Origin: Muribaculaceae bacterium
GTDB taxonomy: Bacteria > Bacteroidota > Bacteroidia > Bacteroidales > Muribaculaceae
Assembly (NCBI GenBank): GCA_022511505.1
Contig: JAFLTK010000148.1
Span: 1-7,257 of the forward strand
Length of the DNA stretch: 7,257 bases
Reading direction: 5' to 3'
Below, one piece after another: positions 1-4,774 of the stretch. The translations under genes were made by a program, and so were the position numbers. Every line of letters begins with the position of its first letter. The stretch's first letter is position 1. The notes beneath the pieces were generated by a model. The model saw only the letters and a list, made by a program, of their open reading frames with translations, made no database searches and was not told where the DNA came from.

Positions 1-4
1 TGAA

Positions 5-43
5 GGTCGATGAAGAGGTCGATGGAGCGGTCGATGGAGTCGG
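5..43. repeat. 12-bp tandem repeat, possible remnant of a metallopeptidase 3' end
   Basis: Three consecutive 12-bp units (GGTCGATGAAGA, GGTCGATGGAGC, GGTCGATGGAGT) are followed by CGG. Read on the minus strand, the stretch encodes TDSIDRSIDLFIDL, preceded in frame by a TAA at 47-45. The C-terminus of the minus-strand metallopeptidase at 1481-2569 is TDSIDAQVDALFTP, in the same codon register, with one codon as the only gap. Either this is a decayed paralogous fragment or it is an Asp-rich low-complexity coincidence. No minus-strand ATG lies between it and the ATPase gene, so it is not the start of a leftward gene. A plus-strand gene could end at the TGA at 1-3 or 11-13, but nothing else of it is visible. 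Confidence 0.5.
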
Positions 44-93
44 TTTAACTACGCTTTTCCGTTGGAAAATTAGGAATTTAGGGGTTTTGTTTA

Positions 94-101
94 TAACTTT
101 G
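94..101 (+). promoter_or_regulatory. Bacteroidetes -7 promoter element for the ATPase gene
   Basis: TAACTTTG fits the Bacteroidetes primary sigma -7 consensus TAnnTTTG and lies 43 bp before the ATPase ATG. No TTG is found at the expected 19-21 bp upstream, so the -33 element is weak or absent and the promoter may be intrinsically weak. The predicted transcription start falls inside the palindrome that follows directly. Confidence 0.5.
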
Positions 102-103
102 CA

Positions 104-129
104 ACCGCGGTAACAGTTACCGCGGTAAC
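104..129. promoter_or_regulatory. Double palindromic operator-like site
   Basis: ACCGCGGTAAC occurs twice, at 104-114 and 119-129, with a 15-bp period. The second copy lies in a perfect 14-bp palindrome, GTTACCGCGGTAAC (116-129). The two copies also form a larger inverted repeat over 105-125, with 10-nt arms CCGCGGTAAC / GTTACCGCGG around one central A. Placement over the predicted transcription start, 15 nt before the ATG, is that of a repressor operator. A hairpin in the 5' UTR is the alternative reading. The binding protein is unknown; autoregulation is inference only. Confidence 0.55.
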
Positions 130-144
130 TAAATTTAAAATCCC

Positions 145-1473
145 ATGAAGTTCTACGACCGTAAATCTGAAATAGAAGAACTGAGAAGAATACAAAAGTT
201 TGCCTTTGAACGGTACTCGAGAATGACGGTAATCACCGGTCGCCGTCGCATTGGCAAAACATCGCTCGCCCTTGAGGCCACAAAAGGAGGCGAGCCAACG
301 GTTTATCTATTTGTGAGTCGCAAGAACGAGGCCGCTTTGTGTGAGGAGTTTGCCGGTCTGATATCTTCTACCTTAGACTGCTATGTCCCGGCCGAAATAA
401 AATCTTTCAAGTCTTTATTTCAGATGTTGCTTGAGATTGCTAAGAATCGCAAGTTCAATCTGATAATCGATGAATTTCAGGAGTTCTTCAACATAAATGC
501 ATCGGTCTACAGCGATATGCAAAATCTATGGGACCAATATCGGCAGCAAACCAATCTCAATCTGATACTCATGGGGTCAGTTTACTCGCTGATGCACAAA
601 ATTTTTGAAAGTTATCACCAGCCGCTGTTTGGGCGAGCCGACAATTACATCCGGCTATCGGGATTTGGCACCGAGACGATGAAAGAAATAATGAATGATT
701 ATTGTCCCGGTTACACCAATGACCAACTGCTTGCCCTTTACACAGTTACGGGAGGTGTTCCCAAGTATGTTGAAATTCTATGCGAGAATACCGACTTGTC
801 GATTGACGGAATGTTCAATTACATTGCGCGCGTCAACTCGCCGTTTACCGATGAAGGCAAGATTCTTCTGATAGAAGAATTTGGCAAAGACTATGGCGTT
901 TATTTTTCAATCCTTAGTTGCATAGCGTCGGGGACAAACACTCAGGCAGCGATTGAGCAGTTGTTGGGCATTAGTGTCGGCGGACAGTTGCGTCGCCTCA
1001 TGGATGACTACTCTATCATCGGGCGCCTCCGCCCAATTTTGGCTAAAGAGAGAACCCAAAATGTCAGATATGAAATCAATGATAATTTCTTGAAATTTTG
1101 GTTCAGATATTTTGACAGAAATCAGACGATTGTAGAAATTAAAAACTTTGACCTTCTTAGAGATATAATTTCAAAGGACTACCCGACGTTTTCGGGCTCG
1201 GTTCTTGAGCGATGGTTCAGGTTGAAGATGACTGAGAGTCACCGGTTTTCAAATATAGGCTCATGGTGGGAACGCAAGAAAGGCAAAGAGGCCAATGAAA
1301 TTGATATTGTTGCAATCAATCTCCTCGGCGACAAAGCAATTGTGGCCGAGGTAAAACGGCAACGGCGCAACTATGACCACAAAACGTTCATGGCGAAAGT
1401 CGACCGCCTTAAAGACACCGTTTTAGCGGCGTATCAGATAGAAACACGTCTGCTGACCCTCGACGACATGTAA
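145..1473 (+). CDS. AAA-type ATPase with C-terminal DUF234-like (PD-(D/E)XK) region
   Basis: A 442-aa cytoplasmic P-loop ATPase of the kind seen in the archaeal ATPase (PF01637) plus DUF234 (PF03008) architecture. The Walker A motif GRRRIGKT is at residues 32-39 and Walker B LIIDE at 106-110. A sensor-like LILMGS lies at 140-145, and TGGVPKY (202-208) is typical of this family. The region around 250-330 probably forms a winged helix. The C-terminal part has E355 in GSVLERWF, then EID (D387) and AEVK (E402, K404), which matches the E, D...ExK layout of a PD-(D/E)XK fold, so the putative nuclease centre appears intact. Length is normal for the family and no frameshift is seen. The ATG at 145 follows an A/T-rich leader without a Shine-Dalgarno, as is usual in this phylum. 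The cellular role of these proteins is not established. The gene stands alone behind its own promoter and palindrome, converging on the metallopeptidase. Family call firm, biochemical role open. Confidence 0.88.
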   Translation: MKFYDRKSEIEELRRIQKFAFERYSRMTVITGRRRIGKTSLALEATKGGEPTVYLFVSRKNEAALCEEFAGLISSTLDCYVPAEIKSFKSLFQMLLEIAKNRKFNLIIDEFQEFFNINASVYSDMQNLWDQYRQQTNLNLILMGSVYSLMHKIFESYHQPLFGRADNYIRLSGFGTETMKEIMNDYCPGYTNDQLLALYTVTGGVPKYVEILCENTDLSIDGMFNYIARVNSPFTDEGKILLIEEFGKDYGVYFSILSCIASGTNTQAAIEQLLGISVGGQLRRLMDDYSIIGRLRPILAKERTQNVRYEINDNFLKFWFRYFDRNQTIVEIKNFDLLRDIISKDYPTFSGSVLERWFRLKMTESHRFSNIGSWWERKKGKEANEIDIVAINLLGDKAIVAEVKRQRRNYDHKTFMAKVDRLKDTVLAAYQIETRLLTLDDM

Positions 1474-1480
1474 CCGTAAA

Positions 1481-2569
1481 TTAGGGAGTGAAGAGGGCGT
1501 CGACTTGGGCGTCGATGGAGTCAGTGTAGGTGGCGAAGAAGTCGATGAGCCGGGGATAGTAGTCGGCAAACGTCGGGTATAGGTCGCGGTGGCGGCGGTA
1601 GTAGTCCATCTTGCCGACTAGGCCGGGCATCCACGCGAAGCCGACTTTCATTTCCTCGTTGATGGAGTTGCGTGCGTCGTCGGGCGTGCCGTTGTCAAGG
1701 AAGTAGGTCGCAACGGCGGCCCGCACGATTGACTCGTTGATGACGGTGTCCCACGTGGTGTAGGCCTGAAAGTTCATGATGGTGCTCACCGTGTCAAATA
1801 GTTTCGTGGCCGGCGCGCTCATGGCCTCATAGAAAGTGGCATTGGTCAGCATTGGGTTGACAAAGGAGTGGTTGAACTCGTGGACAAGCAGGTTGCGATA
1901 ATACTCGGGGTTTTCGACAAACATCACTCCGGCATCGGGCTGCTCGACATATCCCAAGATGGCGTACACCCGGCGGGGTTGACCGGGCCGCTCAACGGTC
2001 GGACCATAGTTACAGCCTCCGGTCAGAAAGCCGATGACCACGTTGAACGTTTCGCTCGGTTCCGTGCCATAAAACCGCGGGTACCAGCTCTCGTCTATCA
2101 AGGATAAAACCTTGTCGGTGAACGCGTTGCATGTCGCGATATAGAATGACTCTTGTGTCTTGAAAAAAAGAGGGAAATTGGTGTCACGATAAAACATCGA
2201 GATAGTGTCGGCAACGGCATCTAAATCAACATTGTCCCATCGGTCATCGCCTATATTGCGGTTGTCGACAATGAACCTGTCGCCCTCCTTTTTAAGGTTG
2301 AGGGCATAGTCGATTGGAGCGTTGTAACCTATGCCGTCGGTCTCGTGCAGCCGCCGGAACATATCGACGGCGGCGTGGTCTCGGTAGGGCGCGAAACAGA
2401 GGGCCACGGCGTCGTCATATTGCGCCGCCAGCCCCATGTTATATTCCTCATAGTCAGCAAGATTGCAAAGAACGCTGAGCAACTCGACCCGCTCGTCATA
2501 GTTGGCCGTAAGGGCAAATACGGGGACAAAAGAGCATAAACCGATAAATATAAAAAGAAGTTTCTTCAT
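1481..2569 (-). CDS. Secreted HExxH putative zinc metallopeptidase (DUF4932-like)
   Basis: A 362-aa exported protein. I chose the ATG at 2569 because it gives a clean signal peptide, MKKLLFIFIGLCSFVPVFA, with cleavage expected before LTANYDE. The longer reading frame from 2650 would put 27 residues in front that are encoded by the promoter-like repeat. The centre holds LLVHEFNHSFVNP, a HExxH zinc site (H230, E231, H234 from the chosen start). NES at 278-280 supplies a Glu (E279) 45 residues after the second His, a plausible third ligand as in gluzincins. The layout recalls Bacteroidales proteins annotated DUF4932; this is from memory of the family. No lipobox is present, so a periplasmic or secreted location is expected. 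Substrate unknown. The gene is monocistronic and its stop lies 7 bp from that of the ATPase, with no terminator visible between them. It is G/C-richer than the lipoprotein genes. Confidence 0.8.
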   Translation of the reverse strand: MKKLLFIFIGLCSFVPVFALTANYDERVELLSVLCNLADYEEYNMGLAAQYDDAVALCFAPYRDHAAVDMFRRLHETDGIGYNAPIDYALNLKKEGDRFIVDNRNIGDDRWDNVDLDAVADTISMFYRDTNFPLFFKTQESFYIATCNAFTDKVLSLIDESWYPRFYGTEPSETFNVVIGFLTGGCNYGPTVERPGQPRRVYAILGYVEQPDAGVMFVENPEYYRNLLVHEFNHSFVNPMLTNATFYEAMSAPATKLFDTVSTIMNFQAYTTWDTVINESIVRAAVATYFLDNGTPDDARNSINEEMKVGFAWMPGLVGKMDYYRRHRDLYPTFADYYPRLIDFFATYTDSIDAQVDALFTP

Positions 2570-2583
2570 CACGTTTTTATTTG

Positions 2584-2609
2584 CAAAATTAGCGTCTGCA
2601 AAATTAGCG
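2584..2609 (-). promoter_or_regulatory. Tandem -7-like elements upstream of the metallopeptidase gene
   Basis: On the minus strand CGCTAATTTTGCA occurs twice with a 15-bp period (plus-strand 2582-2594 and 2597-2609). Each copy contains TAATTTTG, which fits TAnnTTTG. They lie about 15 and 30 bp before the ATG at 2569. No TTG is found at the standard 19-21 bp upstream of either copy, so promoter strength is doubtful. The repeat may instead be a regulatory site. Its presence argues against translation starting at 2650. Confidence 0.4.
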
Positions 2610-2673
2610 AAATCTTGACAAAAATCACGAAAACCGCATAAAATCCCCAATATCTAAAAAATTGTGGTAAAAA

Positions 2674-2704
2674 TTGGTATAGAATGTTTTTTGTTGTATC
2701 TTTG
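2674..2704 (+). promoter_or_regulatory. Bacteroidetes promoter of the structured RNA
   Basis: TTG at 2674-2676, a 20-bp spacer, then TATCTTTG at 2697-2704: a full match to the Bacteroidetes -33/-7 pattern. The spacing and -7 sequence are identical to those of the promoter at 4712-4742. Transcription should start near 2709-2712, about 330 nt before the first lipoprotein start, so its first product is the structured RNA. Confidence 0.75.
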
Positions 2705-2709
2705 TAGCG

Positions 2710-2998
2710 CATACAGCCCAATCGCATCGTTCTTTTGGATGTCTGTTTGCGTAACATATTGAAGTAAAAGCGTTTATCGACGCTCATTTGACGTGCGGAA
2801 ATCTGGAAAATTTCAAACGGAGTCAAATGAAGCAGTGATGGATGCCTTTCGAGTGTGAATAACAACGTGCTCCCCCGGCCGGGGTGCATCGTGTTCACAT
2901 ATTTGCGTGAGGCTCTACTGCTCGTTTCATTCCGAAAGGCATTCCAGAGCCTCCGTACGTGAGACGAGTAGAGATACAGACTCTCACGCTTTTTGTTT
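2710..2998 (+). ncRNA. Unrecognised structured RNA: free ncRNA or leader of the lipoprotein operon
   Basis: A roughly 285-nt stretch bounded by a strong promoter and a hairpin plus T-tract, with no convincing reading frame. Helices found by eye: AGCGT/ACGCT (2769-2773/2780-2784); TCATTTGAC/GTCAAATGA (2784-2792/2822-2830) with inner GAAAT/ATTTC (2798-2802/2810-2814); a long interrupted hairpin (2855-2897) of GTGAA/TTCAC, ACG/CGT, TGC/GCA and CCCC/GGGG. A long-range helix TGGATGCCTTTCG / CGAAAGGCATTCCA (2839-2851/2933-2946) has 13 pairs and one bulged T. AGCAGT/ACTGCT (2831-2836/2917-2922) would make a pseudoknot with it. I do not recognise the family: it lacks the conserved marks I know for tmRNA, RNase P RNA and SRP RNA. 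6S RNA or a Bacteroidales-specific Rfam family cannot be excluded by eye. The 5' end is predicted from the promoter, the 3' end from the T-tract. Confidence 0.6.
2958..2998 (+). terminator. Probable intrinsic terminator at the end of the structured RNA
   Basis: CGTGAGA (2958-2964) pairs with TCTCACG (2982-2988) across a 17-nt loop and is followed by CTTTTTGTTTT. The large loop makes it weaker than the terminator at 4589-4627. Its 3' arm can also pair with GCGTGAG at 2905-2911, so termination could be conditional. It ends 46 nt before the first lipoprotein ATG. Confidence 0.5.
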
Positions 2999-3043
2999 TA
3001 TAGAAAAATGTTTACGAGGGGAGGCCGTAAACCGTTATATTTT

Positions 3044-3586
3044 ATGTTACACACAAAACTAAAACTATTGCTATTAGCGGCAAGCATTAGCATGGTCCTG
3101 ATGTTGCAGTCTTGTGGCTCAGGAAGGGAGTATCTGGTAATCCCTCACTCAGTAAGCACCGTGTCATCGGTTGGATTTGCTGATTTAAAGTTGAAAGCAG
3201 ATGAGTATCAAATCCTTAAAACAATCAGCGAAACTGCTACGGTCAAATGTCAATTCAAGAAAAATGAGATTAAGGTAACCGGCGGCGACGGCGATTTTAC
3301 CTATACATTCCATTTCGACTCTAAATCCGGATGGGCGCTCTCGAAATTCTCAGGCGCAGCATCTTTGGGTTATTTTGCTCCTGACCTGACAGAAGAAGTC
3401 TATAGCGTTCCAAATGTTGAGGAGTTTTCAAGAAGGGTGGCGATAGCAAGAATTATCAGTGCAGTTACAGATTATCATGCTGATGCGGTAATCGAGCCTG
3501 TAACCGTTACGCGTGTAAATAACCTGGGCAATAATACTATAGAGTATACAACTACCGTTAGCGCTAAATTGATTGTTATCAAATAA
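3044..3586 (+). CDS. Hypothetical lipoprotein, 180 aa
   Basis: I chose the ATG at 3044 because it opens directly into a lipoprotein signal: MLHTKLK, a hydrophobic run, then LQSC with the lipidated Cys at residue 24, followed by GSG. Earlier starts (TTG 2993, ATG 3008) would add a charged 12-17 residue extension and run into the terminator. The G-rich GAGGGGAGG at 3016-3024 is 19 nt from the ATG, too far for a normal ribosome site. The mature part looks like a small beta-rich domain. It ends in a segment, YHADAVIEPVTVTR, reminiscent of other small Bacteroidales lipoproteins whose C-terminal region reads 'DAI-hydrophobic-P', but I cannot name a family. Function unknown; membrane-anchored on the periplasmic or outer face. 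It lies 11 nt upstream of the second lipoprotein, almost certainly in one operon, and is A/T-rich like it. Confidence 0.82.
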   Translation: MLHTKLKLLLLAASISMVLMLQSCGSGREYLVIPHSVSTVSSVGFADLKLKADEYQILKTISETATVKCQFKKNEIKVTGGDGDFTYTFHFDSKSGWALSKFSGAASLGYFAPDLTEEVYSVPNVEEFSRRVAIARIISAVTDYHADAVIEPVTVTRVNNLGNNTIEYTTTVSAKLIVIK

Positions 3587-3597
3587 TTCCAATAGTC

Positions 3598-4563
3598 ATG
3601 AAAAAATCTTATTTGCTTTTAGTCCTAATTGGGCTTTGCTCTTTGCTAAGTTCTTGTGGGTCAGGTTTAGTTGTTGTGAAGCCTCAGACTATGATAATCG
3701 ACCTTGTAAATAACGCTGTACCATCCAATTATTATAATGACCTTACAAAAGGTCTACGTATCGAGGTGTCATCTGATGTTCCCGATTCTAAGATACTTGA
3801 CTTTTCTCTTTCGTCATCAAAAACACAAAAGCTTTATAATAATGTAGAAGTTGTAGTTACACCTACCATAAAGACATTTGTTAGTAATTCGTTGACTAAC
3901 TATGCACGCTCGATGGGAATCAGCGTCGGTCGTGATGTCTCAAATGACTTGATTCTTCAGGTAAGGGTTAAAGAATTTAAATATGTATATGATGGCGATT
4001 ATAGCGGACGTGGTGTAATCGAACTGGATTATACATTGATGAATAGTAATCGCGATGTCATTCTCCGCCAAGTTGCAAGAGGTAGAAAATCATTTACTTT
4101 AAAGGAACAATCTCAAACCATTGCATCTATCTTTGATCAAACTTATACAGAGGTTCTCAATGATATAGATTGGAACGGTATCGCAAATTACCTAAAAATT
4201 AATGATCGTCCTGACCAAGAGCAATCGCGCACGGTTAAAGGAGAAGGTGACACCGCTTTAGAGCACACCATTATTAGATGGTATGTAGTCTCAGCACCCG
4301 CCGGCGCTGATGTGTATTGGCGAATTGTTTCTTCGACCCCCGAAGTAAAGAATACAAACTCTGCCTTCCTTGGTTCAACTCCTTACGAGGCGACTGAATC
4401 GTTCAGCGTGAGAGGTTTGAATTTTGAAAACTCAGGAAATGTTCAGGTTGAGATTGTATGCGAAAAACCGGGCTACATTACACAGAGCCGTCGCTTCAAC
4501 CTTCGTCAAGCAATTGAGCAAAGAGAAATTTCAACTAAATTCAACCTTATCAAGGACGAATAA
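3598..4563 (+). CDS. Lipoprotein with ABC-auxiliary/YajG-like region and PEGA-like C-terminus
   Basis: A 321-aa lipoprotein. MKKSYLLLVLIGLCSLLSSC gives a lipobox LSSC with lipidated Cys20, followed by GSG exactly as in the upstream gene. Residues about 50-200 contain a membrane-facing type of domain: a helix ending RSMGISVGRDVSNDL, then strands LILQVRVKEFKY, GVIELDYTLMNS and VILRQVARGRKSF. This pattern recalls outer-membrane auxiliary lipoproteins (ABC_trans_aux, YajG, LptE-like folds). After a charged linker (202-222) comes WYVVSAPAGADVYWRI ... LGSTPYEATESF ... EIVCEKPGYI (228-294), a PEGA-like repeat as found in surface proteins. Both assignments rest on pattern resemblance only. The gene is preceded by 11 nt after the first lipoprotein stop and followed by a strong terminator, so the two form a closed pair. 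They may make one envelope complex. No transporter genes are in the window. Confidence 0.85.
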   Translation: MKKSYLLLVLIGLCSLLSSCGSGLVVVKPQTMIIDLVNNAVPSNYYNDLTKGLRIEVSSDVPDSKILDFSLSSSKTQKLYNNVEVVVTPTIKTFVSNSLTNYARSMGISVGRDVSNDLILQVRVKEFKYVYDGDYSGRGVIELDYTLMNSNRDVILRQVARGRKSFTLKEQSQTIASIFDQTYTEVLNDIDWNGIANYLKINDRPDQEQSRTVKGEGDTALEHTIIRWYVVSAPAGADVYWRIVSSTPEVKNTNSAFLGSTPYEATESFSVRGLNFENSGNVQVEIVCEKPGYITQSRRFNLRQAIEQREISTKFNLIKDE

Positions 4564-4588
4564 TTGAAATAATCTATCTTGTTGATAT

Positions 4589-4627
4589 AAAAAAAGGGTG
4601 CCGGATTCAGTTTTGGCACTCTTTTTT
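4589..4627 (+). terminator. Strong intrinsic terminator of the lipoprotein operon
   Basis: AAAAAAGGGTGCC (4590-4602) pairs with GGCACTCTTTTTT (4615-4627): 13 bp with one G-T wobble, 12-nt loop, ending in a T6 run. It sits 26 nt after the lipoprotein stop codon. The A/T outer part makes it potentially bidirectional. Confidence 0.88.
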
Positions 4628-4711
4628 CGGTTTGGTGCTGTTTGCGGCAGACGGCGCGAGACGGCCTTTTTGTCAAAACTTGTGAAAAACGCTATAAAAA
4701 TTCATTGGGAA

Positions 4712-4742
4712 TTGCAATTGAAGACACATTTTATTATCTTTG
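4712..4742 (+). promoter_or_regulatory. Bacteroidetes promoter of the anchor-J protein gene
   Basis: TTG at 4712-4714, a 20-bp spacer and TATCTTTG at 4735-4742. Together with the upstream terminator it makes the following gene an independent unit, with a short leader of about 25 nt before the ATG at 4775. Confidence 0.78.
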
Positions 4743-4774
4743 TTGCCGTAAATTATAAAATTCTTTATTATCCC

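Noticed and set aside
3..113. Plus-strand open frame KVDEEVDGAVDG... ending at TAA 111-113
   Set aside because: It would run through the promoter and operator of the ATPase gene and its composition follows from the 12-bp repeat; no start is visible.
1474..1480. Shared terminator between the convergent ATPase and metallopeptidase genes
   Set aside because: Only 7 bp separate the stops and no inverted repeat with a T-tract is found there or just inside either gene end.
2570..2650. N-terminal extension of the metallopeptidase to an ATG at 2650
   Set aside because: The extra 27 residues come from the repeated -7-like DNA and would bury the clean signal peptide that begins at 2569.
2569..2898. 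Minus-strand 109-codon open frame across the structured RNA
   Set aside because: No signal peptide or motif, it runs through the hairpins and the rightward promoter, and it overlaps the metallopeptidase start region. Non-coding RNA explains the stretch better.
2710..2998. tmRNA, RNase P RNA or SRP RNA
   Set aside because: I find no tag-peptide/T-arm signature of tmRNA, no GAGGAAAGTCC-type block of RNase P RNA and no GGAAGCAG-type domain IV of SRP RNA. 6S-like RNA could not be excluded by eye.
4640..4672. Second terminator in the G/C-rich stretch before the T-run near 4670
   Set aside because: GACGGC is directly repeated, not inverted, so no stable stem precedes the T-run.
4598..4774. N-terminal extension of the anchor-J protein to a GTG at 4598
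   Set aside because: This start lies within the terminator stem and upstream of the promoter at 4712-4742; the signal peptide begins at 4775.
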